Below the pieces are notes generated by a model. The model did no database searches. It saw nothing but the letters and a program-made list of their open reading frames with translations, and was not told the DNA's origin. A stretch of DNA of 12,716 nt from Sulfuritalea sp. (GTDB lineage: Bacteria; Pseudomonadota; Gammaproteobacteria; Burkholderiales; Rhodocyclaceae): assembly GCA_022843505.1 (NCBI GenBank), contig JALHNN010000032.1:1-12716 (forward strand), given 5' to 3'. Below are positions 6,737 to 12,716 of this stretch, piece after piece; position 1 is the stretch's first letter; each line of letters begins with the position of its first letter. Both the position numbers and the translations under genes were made by a program.

Positions 6737-7147
6737 CTATTTCTTCTGCTGGGCGACCGGAGCCAGCTTCTGCACCGTGCTCTCGTGCACCTGGGTCGGC
6801 GTGCCAGGCTTGCCGGTGTGGCAGAGATTGCAGTTCTCGACCGACCAGGCAATGTCGCCGTTGTGGCAGGCACCGCAGAACTGGCCGTCGATGATCTTCA
6901 CCATATTGATGTCGTTGCCGCCGGCCTTGAATTTGAAGCCGAGGTCGGAATGGCAGACCTTGCAACGGAAGCGCACGCGATGGAACCAGTGCGGAAAGAT
7001 CGCCGGACGCATGCCAGCAGCATCGGAGTAGTTGTTGATGACGACGTCACCGTATTCGGCGCGCGCCTCGTCGATATCGACGACCAGCACGGCGGACAGC
7101 GCCAACAAGGCCAGCAGCAGCGGCCGCCAAAAGGATTTTCCGGACAT
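6737..7147 (-). CDS. triheme c7-type periplasmic cytochrome, type A (first copy)
   Basis: This is a 136-residue protein with signal peptide 1-30 (cleavage after ARA, before EYGD). Heme motifs are CKVCH 62-66, CGACH 91-95 and CNLCH 106-110. The distal histidine candidates are H53 and H56 (HWFH) and H121, which gives one non-motif histidine per heme. The core pattern F-x(4)-G-x-N-x-I-x-M-x-x-I between the first and second motifs is shared by all four c7 domains in this operon. AGAGGGAA lies a few bases before the ATG at 7147. It follows the beta-barrel gene by 50 bases with no terminator and precedes the fusion cytochrome by 11 bases, so it is operonic with both. The likely role is a soluble periplasmic electron shuttle near the outer-membrane barrel. 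Confidence 0.9.
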   Translation of the reverse strand: MSGKSFWRPLLLALLALSAVLVVDIDEARAEYGDVVINNYSDAAGMRPAIFPHWFHRVRFRCKVCHSDLGFKFKAGGNDINMVKIIDGQFCGACHNGDIAWSVENCNLCHTGKPGTPTQVHESTVQKLAPVAQQKK

Positions 7148-7197
7148 GATTTCCCTCTTCTAGGAACCTGCGGCATTTTAACCACGCCGTCGCGGGC

Positions 7198-10100
7198 TTA
7201 CCAGCGCCCGTCGAAAAATCCGTCGAACTCCCGGTTAACCGAACCGAAAATCGAATAGCTGGTATTGGCGCCGACGTTGATCACCGCCGCATTGGCACTG
7301 AAGCTCAGCCGCCCGATGCGGTAACGCAGGCTCTGTTGCAGTGAAGTGCTGGTATTCAGCGCCCCCGAGGATCCGCTGCCTCCGGCGATAGGGGCGCCGG
7401 ACTGGGCGAAGGTCCAGGACAGGTTGGCGTTGTAATGCAGGTTCGGCACCGAAAACGGGGCGATATGGTTGTAGCTGGCAGCTAGGTTTCCGGCGAGGCT
7501 GCCCTGCCAGCCGCCGACCGTGACCTGGTTGAGGGTCTGGCTCTGGACATTGCCGACCATGCTCCCGCTCCAGCCGATGCTCGCGTTCAGCGAAGCACTG
7601 GCGCGCGAGCTGAACTGGTGGACATAGCCTGAGTTCCCCGAAAGGCTGGTCGACAGCGACTGACTGGTGCTGGTTCCGAAGTTGACCGAATGATTGACGG
7701 TGGCGGCGACCGCGGCCGACAAGGCTTCGCCGTACCTTGCGTTCCAGTTCGCCCCCGCCGAGTTGGACAGGGAAGTTGCCGTGCTTGTGGCACCCGCTCC
7801 TTGGGACAGGTTGACCGACAAGCCTTGCGAGGCATTGAGTCCGACCGACTGGCTCGGGTCGATGACGATCGTCCGGTACAGCGAATGGTTGCCGGTGAAA
7901 CCGGCATTCGAGGAAGTCGTGCCCGGATTGGCCAGTGCGGCCCCGAGGCCCCCGCCGATGCCCCAGTTGTAGTCGAAGCTGCCGAACTTCAGGGCATCGC
8001 CCGAATAGGTGGCGTTGGCATTGGCATTCAGGATGCTGAAGCGCCCCCCGTCCGAGGAAGACATCGATCCGGACAGGCCGGCTCCCACCGTCAGGTTTTT
8101 GTTGAATACGTAGCCCCCGCCGACATTGCCCGTGAAGACCTGTTGGCTGATCAGCGGCGTGCCGGTACCGGTATCGGCCTGGGTACTGGACGCGGTGACG
8201 CCGCCGGAAAGCGTCAGGGGATCGTCTTCGAACGGGCGCCAGGAAAAATTGGACGCACCGATCAGGATGGTCGAGTTGTTGCGCTGCAGGGCATTGCCCT
8301 GCAACAGTTCCGTTCGGCTGTTGCGCATCTGCACGCGCGTGTTGATGCTGAGGTCCTCGTGCACCTTCCAATCGTGGCTGACGTTGCCGCCGAGTTGGCG
8401 CTGCCCGCCGCCGGCGCTGGTGGCGGTCTGTGGAACGAAGTCGACTGCGGCCGTCAGCGAATGCGTGCCTTCGAGAACGTGTTCGTAGGGGAACTCGAGC
8501 CGCGTCGCGTAGTCTGCGCCCATGGCCGAGGACACGCTGCGTTCCTGACCGGTGCGCAGGACGGTGCGGTTGTATCGCGCGGAGTAATTGTCGCCACCAG
8601 TGGTCCGGTACTTCTGGGTCAGGCCGATGGTCGTGGCACCGCCCGTGTTCGTGGTGCCGCCGCCGCGCCCCTCCGACATGGAGTGGCTGAAGTTCGCGGA
8701 AAACGGGAACGCGCTGTTCGGCAAGAGATTGACGCCTCCGCCGAAGCCGTTCGAGGTGCTCTGGCTCTTGGTCCTGATTCCCCCCCCCGTGTTCAGGCCA
8801 GTCGCCGAGGTGCGGCCGAACGTACCGGACCAGGTGCCTAGCCAGGGTGCGACGATAAAGCTGTTGGCCGTGATGTTCAGCGTGTTGGTCAGGCCCGTAG
8901 TTGTCGTGTCGCCACCGGAGAAACTGGTGCCAAGGGTTCCCGTATTCCCGGTCCAGCGGATCGGCGCCATTTGCCAGACTTCCCCCTCCAGGCTGGGGAG
9001 CCGGGATTCCGCGCTGCCGCTGGCTCCGGCAGCAGCGCGATCAACCGGCGACGGCGCGCGGCGCGGGGCGGCGCCGGGTACAACGGCTTCGACGCCGGCC
9101 CGTGGCGCCGACAGTTCGGCACTGTCATCGTCGTCCGCGAGGCTGCCGGAGGCAGCGGCGGCGCTCGGACTACCGCTGCGGGCAGTAGAGGATACCTGGG
9201 GCGCGCTCCCGGACTCAGAGGCGGTGCTTGGGCTGTTGCCCCGGGGGTTGGCGGATGCCTGTGGGGCCCGCGCCGGTACCTCTGTCCTCAAGCCGGACTG
9301 TGCGCCACCTGGCCGCACCCCCAGGGACAGGGCCAGGCGCAAGGGCGGCGCAATCTCGGCGGCATCTCGGCTCGCCGCACGAACCGGAGGTGTGCGTCGC
9401 GCCGGCTTGGTCCGACCGCTGATTCCCAGTGTCAGGCGCAATACCGGTGGATCCGGAATCGCTCCGGCATTCTCGCGAGCGCGTGGAACTGGCGCGCGCG
9501 GTGGCGCGGCGGCGGCTCCTGATGCGTCCGCGCTGGCTTGCCCGGGAAGTCCGGCATTGGCTCCCGGCAGCTTCAGTAGCCCGTCTTTTGGTCCGCCTGC
9601 GGCGCCGGAAGCGACCACCGTCGCGCTGACGCTTCTCCCCGCGGAATCGCCGCCACCCAGCCAGACTTCGCCGTTCCGCGATTCAAGGCTCTGGGCGCGA
9701 GGAATTCCGTCCTTGTTCAGCACTGAGGCCTGGATGGCCTCCCCGCCCTGCGAACCAATCAGCACTCGGCCGCCGTCGGCGACAATCAGACCGCTGTTTC
9801 CGGCAGGAACGCCCGCGGCCGCCCCTTCGCTGCCAACCCGCCGCGCAGGAGTCTCGGGGCTGTCGCCAACATATTCGGCGCGACCGGAAGCAGTGGTGGC
9901 GCGCGGACTGCCAGAGGACGCTGCCGCTAGCGCTGGCCGCTGCGGCAGGGGAACGCCGGGGCCGGGAGGTGCCCCGCCAGGGCGTACCGACAGGGACAGT
10001 GTCTGGCGCAGTTGCGGTGCAAGGTCGACCGCGGACCGCGCCACCCGCGGCGACATCGGACGTCGCGCCGGCTTGCGCGTGTTGCCGAGTGCGAGGGTCA

Positions 10101-10257
10101 AGCTCAATGCCGGCGGTTCCACGGAGGCCGCGCCCGCAACAGCCGAACTCGCGGAACCTGTCGCCAAGCCATCGCCTACGCCGGCCACCCCACCCAATAC
10201 CCCGCATAACAGGCGCCATAGCGGCCGTGGGCTGAAGACCCGGAAGCGCCGCCTCAC
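7198..10257 (-). CDS. large outer-membrane beta-barrel protein with disordered repeat-bearing N-terminus
   Basis: This is a 1019-residue protein. It starts at GTG 10257 (weak GAGAG ribosome site) with an Arg-rich n-region and a hydrophobic segment consistent with a signal peptide. Residues about 45-420 are rich in Ala, Pro, Gly and Ser and look disordered. They contain two copies of a roughly 48-residue module (48-95 and 270-318) and, between them, a segment at 153-219 resembling haemagglutinin-type beta-helix rungs (GLIVADGGRVLIGSQGG, then NGEVWLGGGDSAG). Residues about 432-1019 show alternating polar/hydrophobic strands rich in Ser, Thr, Asn and Gly with aromatic girdle positions. The chain ends in an aromatic residue (DGRW), as expected for BamA-inserted barrels. 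It contains no CXXCH. It sits first in the cytochrome operon, so it may be the outer-membrane pore for electron transfer or cytochrome export. I cannot assign it to a named porin family. Confidence 0.8.
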   Translation of the reverse strand: MRRRFRVFSPRPLWRLLCGVLGGVAGVGDGLATGSASSAVAGAASVEPPALSLTLALGNTRKPARRPMSPRVARSAVDLAPQLRQTLSLSVRPGGAPPGPGVPLPQRPALAAASSGSPRATTASGRAEYVGDSPETPARRVGSEGAAAGVPAGNSGLIVADGGRVLIGSQGGEAIQASVLNKDGIPRAQSLESRNGEVWLGGGDSAGRSVSATVVASGAAGGPKDGLLKLPGANAGLPGQASADASGAAAAPPRAPVPRARENAGAIPDPPVLRLTLGISGRTKPARRTPPVRAASRDAAEIAPPLRLALSLGVRPGGAQSGLRTEVPARAPQASANPRGNSPSTASESGSAPQVSSTARSGSPSAAAASGSLADDDDSAELSAPRAGVEAVVPGAAPRRAPSPVDRAAAGASGSAESRLPSLEGEVWQMAPIRWTGNTGTLGTSFSGGDTTTTGLTNTLNITANSFIVAPWLGTWSGTFGRTSATGLNTGGGIRTKSQSTSNGFGGGVNLLPNSAFPFSANFSHSMSEGRGGGTTNTGGATTIGLTQKYRTTGGDNYSARYNRTVLRTGQERSVSSAMGADYATRLEFPYEHVLEGTHSLTAAVDFVPQTATSAGGGQRQLGGNVSHDWKVHEDLSINTRVQMRNSRTELLQGNALQRNNSTILIGASNFSWRPFEDDPLTLSGGVTASSTQADTGTGTPLISQQVFTGNVGGGYVFNKNLTVGAGLSGSMSSSDGGRFSILNANANATYSGDALKFGSFDYNWGIGGGLGAALANPGTTSSNAGFTGNHSLYRTIVIDPSQSVGLNASQGLSVNLSQGAGATSTATSLSNSAGANWNARYGEALSAAVAATVNHSVNFGTSTSQSLSTSLSGNSGYVHQFSSRASASLNASIGWSGSMVGNVQSQTLNQVTVGGWQGSLAGNLAASYNHIAPFSVPNLHYNANLSWTFAQSGAPIAGGSGSSGALNTSTSLQQSLRYRIGRLSFSANAAVINVGANTSYSIFGSVNREFDGFFDGRW
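9304..9450 (-). repeat. second copy of the internal 48-residue module of the barrel protein
   Basis: This encodes residues 270-318. It shares with the first copy the order PP-x-L-x-LTL, then KPARR, then a DLAP/EIAP-like turn, then LSL-x-VRPGGA. The copies are diverged at DNA level, so the duplication is old or under selection to differ. Confidence 0.65.
9601..9801 (-). other. haemagglutinin-like beta-helix segment within the barrel protein
   Basis: This encodes residues 153-219. The phrase GLIVADGGRVLIGSQ, followed by ASVLNKDGIPRAQSL and NGEVWLGGGDSAG, has the rhythm of the rungs found in large two-partner-secreted haemagglutinin-like adhesins. The match is from memory of family style, not from a search. 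The GEVW phrase recurs just before the barrel (residues 425-428). Confidence 0.45.
9973..10116 (-). repeat. first copy of the internal 48-residue module of the barrel protein
   Basis: This encodes residues 48-95, directly after the signal peptide. It shares PP-x-L-x-LTL, KPARR and LSL-x-VRPGGA with the second copy 174 residues later. It could be a periplasmic docking motif; the arginine and lysine content makes it strongly basic. Confidence 0.65.
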
Positions 10258-10405
10258 GTGACTCTCGGGATTAGGAGGGAAACGTCTTTCATGTAGCCGA
10301 TGTAATCGGGGATGACTTACGAAATGCTTGCACGCTGCCCAGCCCAGAAAACCCGCACGGTGGCAAACGCCTGAACGCTGCCGCCGCTGCGCGGGCCGCC
10401 GCAGG

Positions 10406-11488
10406 CTACTTGGCTGCGTTCACCGCTGCAGCCACCTCCGGATCATGAATGACGATGGCCGACCCCTTCTTCAATCCGGCAAGAAATCCCTGCCAGGCCT
10501 CTTCCTTGCGCTCGCGTAGCAGCAGCCCCGCCGCCCTCTCGGCGACTCGTTCGAAGGGCTGCAGGACAGCCGGTATCCGGTCCGCGACACGGAATACGGC
10601 AATCCCATGCAGGGTTTCCAACGGATCGCTGACTTCGCCTATCTTGAGTTTGACGATACGGTCTTCCAGGCCTTCGGGCAGCATGCCGGCGTGCAGGTAC
10701 CCGAGGTCGCCGCCCTTGGCGGCATTTTCGTCGGTTGAGACCAATCGCGCCTGTTCGGCAAAATCAGCACCGCCACGGATGCGGCGCACTACCCTTTCAG
10801 CCTCGGCAATCGCCGCATCCCAGGCCGCACGCGGCGCGCCGGGATCGACCTGGAGCACGATGGCGCTCACGCGCAACTTTTCCGGTTCGGTAAATAGCTC
10901 CGGCTTGCGCTCGTAGTAGGCCCTGACCTCCTCGGTGGTCGGCGCGGGAACGTTCCGCACCTCGCTCTCCAGACGCTTGAGCATATCCTGCTGCCCGAGC
11001 AAATCGCGCAGCCCTGGCAGCATGACCTCACGGTTGCGCTGCCAGTTCGGGTTGCCGGCGTAGTTCCTTTCATACTCCGCAACCTGGCGCTCGACGCTCT
11101 CGCCGTCCGGCTTCAGGCCCCGGCGTGCAATCTCCTGCAGTTGCAATGTCCTGCTGACCAGTTGCTGGGTGACCTCGCGGCGCGCCTTGTCCATGCCGCC
11201 CTCCGGCACCGCACCATGGTAATAGGTCTGCCGCATGTGTGCGACAAAGGCGGAATTGAACTCCACAACAGAAATCGGGTAGCCATTGACCGTGGCGAAA
11301 AGCGGGATCGGCCCGTGCGCCGCGACGGCGCTAGCTACCGGACTCGTGGCGGGTGCCGCCGGCGCAGCGGACGCAGAACCTGTGGCAGGCGCAGCCGGAG
11401 AGGTGGCCGGCGTCTGGGCGAACACGGTGAAGGAAAGCGCCGACATCAATGCGGCCACCCATGGGGAGAATCTGGTTTCAGGATTCAT
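10406..11488 (-). CDS. periplasmic parvulin-type peptidyl-prolyl isomerase (PpiC/SurA-like)
   Basis: This is a 360-residue protein with signal peptide 1-24 (ending VFA before QTPA). An Ala/Pro/Thr/Ser linker spans about 25-57. A SurA-like N-terminal helical chaperone region spans about 60-185, opening with IPLFATVNGYPISVVEFNSA. A parvulin domain spans about 203-305, recognised from KLRVSAIVLQV, GGADFAEQARLVSTDENAAKGGDLGYL, and the end LHGIAVFRVADRIP. The family helps fold secreted and outer-membrane proteins by cis-trans isomerisation of proline bonds. It lies between the tetraheme cytochrome and the barrel genes on the same strand. Its likely clients are the barrel protein or the exported cytochrome; a prolyl isomerase is also reported at the Geobacter OmcS nanowire locus. 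The intergenic space to the barrel is 148 bases with no intrinsic terminator, so co-transcription is possible. Confidence 0.9.
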   Translation of the reverse strand: MNPETRFSPWVAALMSALSFTVFAQTPATSPAAPATGSASAAPAAPATSPVASAVAAHGPIPLFATVNGYPISVVEFNSAFVAHMRQTYYHGAVPEGGMDKARREVTQQLVSRTLQLQEIARRGLKPDGESVERQVAEYERNYAGNPNWQRNREVMLPGLRDLLGQQDMLKRLESEVRNVPAPTTEEVRAYYERKPELFTEPEKLRVSAIVLQVDPGAPRAAWDAAIAEAERVVRRIRGGADFAEQARLVSTDENAAKGGDLGYLHAGMLPEGLEDRIVKLKIGEVSDPLETLHGIAVFRVADRIPAVLQPFERVAERAAGLLLRERKEEAWQGFLAGLKKGSAIVIHDPEVAAAVNAAK

Positions 11489-11612
11489 GTTCAGCCTTTA
11501 TGTTCTTGACGAAGCGGCAGACGGAGAGCCTGTCGCAGGTGAGCGGGGCATCATACCGCGAGCCATGCCATTGGTGCCAGCAGGGCAGGTACCGGCGCTG
11601 TTGAGACAAGAA

Positions 11613-11642
11613 AAAAGCCCCGAGGTTTCCCTCGGGGCTTTT
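11613..11642 (-). terminator. strong intrinsic terminator downstream of the tetraheme cytochrome gene
   Basis: A 13-base perfect stem (AAAAGCCCCGAGG with its complement) closes a TTTC loop. On the minus strand it is followed by a run of six T and then CTTGTC. It lies 70 bases after the stop of the tetraheme cytochrome gene and before the prolyl isomerase gene, so it should end the cytochrome transcript. The plus-strand T tract is shorter, and no plus-strand gene needs it. Confidence 0.9.
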
Positions 11643-11711
11643 CTCAATCGTGAGAGTTGCTAGGCTCTGGGCGACCGATTCAACCGGTTCCCTGCCGTTG
11701 CCGAAAGACGC

Positions 11712-12593
11712 TTACTTGACGTGGCAGGCCAGGCAGACGTTACTGCTGCTGTTGGGAATCCGCAGGAACAGGGCCGCCGAGGAATGCACGTCATGACAGG
11801 ATGCGCATTCGACCGAGGGGCCGTTGCCACCGGAAGCAAAGTTGCGGACGTAGAGCAGCATGTCATTCTTGTCGCGAGTTGCGTTGCCCGTTCCACCGAC
11901 GCCGGCGCCGGTATTAACCCAGAACTGAGTTTGGGTGCCAATCAGGCCATTGGTCGGGCTGATGAAGTCGGGGTCGGCGCAGGCCGTACCCGGCGCCGAA
12001 ACCACCGGGCCGCCGCCGCAATAACGGATGCCGATCGGGTGGTCGTTGCTGAGATCCTTGCCCAGGTTGGCGTTGCTCACCAGATAGCCGTTGGCATTGA
12101 GGTTGGAGTTGTTGCCCGTGTTCCAGACAAAGGCCCGGCCGTCACTGTTGCCGCCGGTGGAATCCATGCCGCCGCTGCCGGGAGCGTTCAGCAGGTTGTC
12201 GATGGCCTGGGTGCCGTCATGGCAGGAGAGGCAGGCGAGCGAAGCGCCGCTGAGGAAGCCGCCTGTACCGGTACCGTCGGTAGCGAAGGCGCCGTCCAGG
12301 GTCGTGGTGGCGACATAGGGGGTGAAGGCGGTTGCGGTGGTGGTGAAACGCTTGTTCCACAACGGAGCACCCGCCGTGCTGACGTCGGCGCCGTGCGGCG
12401 TGTGACAGAAGACGCAGATTTCGCCGCCTGCACCGGTTGTGCGGTTGTTGGTCACAGTCGTCGAAGAAAGGTTGTGTTTGCCGGCGGAAATCGCGGCGAC
12501 GGCATCGTCGTGGTAGACGGCTAGGCCGCTGCCGACAATGGCGACGGCTAGCAGACCACGGGTCAATTGGCTCATCCTGACGTTGGGTTTCAT
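11712..12593 (-). CDS. secreted tetraheme c-type cytochrome, candidate OmcE-like filament subunit
   Basis: This is a 293-residue protein. The start is the ATG at 12593, with GGAGAGGA before it. A longer frame from 12653 would begin inside the promoter. The signal peptide is about 1-34, ending AVAA. Heme motifs are CVFCH 60-64, CLSCH 121-125, CASCH 263-267 and CLACH 287-291. The predicted mature chain has exactly four other histidines: H40 (AGKHNLS, near the mature N-terminus), H67 (CHTPHG), H185 (NDHPIG) and H270 (CHDVHS), which suits four bis-His hemes. CVFCHTPHG followed by APLWNK is typical of the paired-CXXCH multiheme family. A long Gly/Asn/Ser/Thr-rich stretch (about 135-260) separates hemes 2 and 3, and C192 and C205 may form a disulfide. 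It is monocistronic, with its own sigma-54 promoter and terminator. It is probably exported to the cell surface; nanowire formation is inferred, not shown. Confidence 0.85.
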   Translation of the reverse strand: MKPNVRMSQLTRGLLAVAIVGSGLAVYHDDAVAAISAGKHNLSSTTVTNNRTTGAGGEICVFCHTPHGADVSTAGAPLWNKRFTTTATAFTPYVATTTLDGAFATDGTGTGGFLSGASLACLSCHDGTQAIDNLLNAPGSGGMDSTGGNSDGRAFVWNTGNNSNLNANGYLVSNANLGKDLSNDHPIGIRYCGGGPVVSAPGTACADPDFISPTNGLIGTQTQFWVNTGAGVGGTGNATRDKNDMLLYVRNFASGGNGPSVECASCHDVHSSAALFLRIPNSSSNVCLACHVK

Positions 12594-12654
12594 GATTCGA
12601 TCCTCTCCATGTTGAATTCGGGGTTCCAGATACCTGCTCTCACGCCCAAGCATA

Positions 12655-12670
12655 AGCAGATATCGTGCCA
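12655..12670 (-). promoter_or_regulatory. sigma-54 (RpoN) promoter of the tetraheme cytochrome gene
   Basis: The minus strand reads TGGCACGATATCTGCT. Against the sigma-54 consensus TGGCACG-N4-TTGCW it matches 11 of 12 fixed positions, with correct GG-to-GC spacing. The expected transcription start is near 12644, giving a leader of about 50 bases before the ATG at 12593. Sigma-54 promoters need an AAA+ activator bound upstream, so expression should be switched by a dedicated signal. Confidence 0.75.
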
Positions 12671-12716
12671 GACCCAGCGATTTACTTTCCCGGGCGATTC
12701 CCCGGGGTATTTCCCA

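Noticed and set aside
5685..6965. Longer version of the fusion cytochrome starting at 6965
   Set aside because: The extension reads the upstream cytochrome gene in the wrong frame; the ATG at 6725 has a ribosome site and a signal peptide.
10199..10210. Lipobox-like LLCG in the barrel protein signal sequence
   Set aside because: The position before the cysteine is Leu, not a small residue, so lipidation is unlikely.
8588..10261. 557-codon open frame on the plus strand
   Set aside because: It is antisense to the barrel gene. It is low-complexity Pro/Ala/Arg, has no signal or domain, and arises from the GC-rich composition of the opposite strand.
10340..10365. GG-N10-GC spacing upstream of the barrel gene, as a second sigma-54 promoter
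   Set aside because: Only the GG/GC spacing and a few bases agree; the CACG and TT core positions do not match.
11550..11555. TATGAT on the minus strand as a -10 box for the prolyl isomerase gene
   Set aside because: It sits at a plausible distance (about 60 bases before the start), but no acceptable -35 hexamer lies 16-18 bases upstream, so it is not listed as a feature.
1..12716. CRISPR array, tRNA or rRNA genes, transposase, integrase or attachment sites
   Set aside because: No regularly spaced direct repeats, cloverleaf sequence, ribosomal RNA or mobile-element protein was seen on either strand.

Overview
The window is GC-rich (roughly 64% by eye), tightly packed and intact, with no mobile elements, tRNAs, rRNAs or CRISPR arrays. 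Gene content (many small c-type cytochromes, a cytochrome c5-like domain, a LuxE-type ligase) and codon style suggest a betaproteobacterium, plausibly Rhodocyclales. That placement is an inference, since no taxonomic marker gene is present.

Layout. (1) 1-1578, minus strand: a LuxE-type acyl-protein synthetase cut by the window edge, preceded by a small CopD-like membrane protein. (2) 1730-2862, plus strand: a membrane-anchored TPR protein and a TlpA/ResA-like thioredoxin lipoprotein, translationally coupled. (3) 2878-10257, minus strand: a long probable operon. In transcription order it reads: a 1019-aa outer-membrane beta-barrel protein with an unusual disordered N-terminus; a triheme c7-type cytochrome (type A); a monoheme-plus-triheme fusion cytochrome (type B); a cysteine-free helical periplasmic protein; a second type B triheme cytochrome; a second type A triheme cytochrome; and a beta-propeller (NHL-like) lipoprotein. 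(4) 10406-11488, minus: a periplasmic parvulin-type prolyl isomerase. (5) 11712-12593, minus: a secreted tetraheme cytochrome with its own near-consensus sigma-54 promoter (12655-12670) and a strong intrinsic terminator (11613-11642).

How the genes may work together. The block from 2878 to 12593 carries 17 c-type heme-binding sites in five proteins, plus a barrel, a prolyl isomerase and a propeller lipoprotein. I infer an extracellular electron-transfer locus. The small c7-type cytochromes would move electrons through the periplasm, the barrel would provide passage across the outer membrane, and the tetraheme protein would be the exported terminal carrier. The tetraheme protein has exactly four non-motif histidines in its predicted mature chain, one of them near the new N-terminus. 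That fits an OmcE-like polymerising (nanowire) cytochrome, but fold and export are unproven. The adjacent TlpA-like protein would supply reductant for making heme-ready CXXCH cysteines. No inner-membrane quinol oxidase (CymA/NapC type) and no MtrA-like decaheme are visible here.
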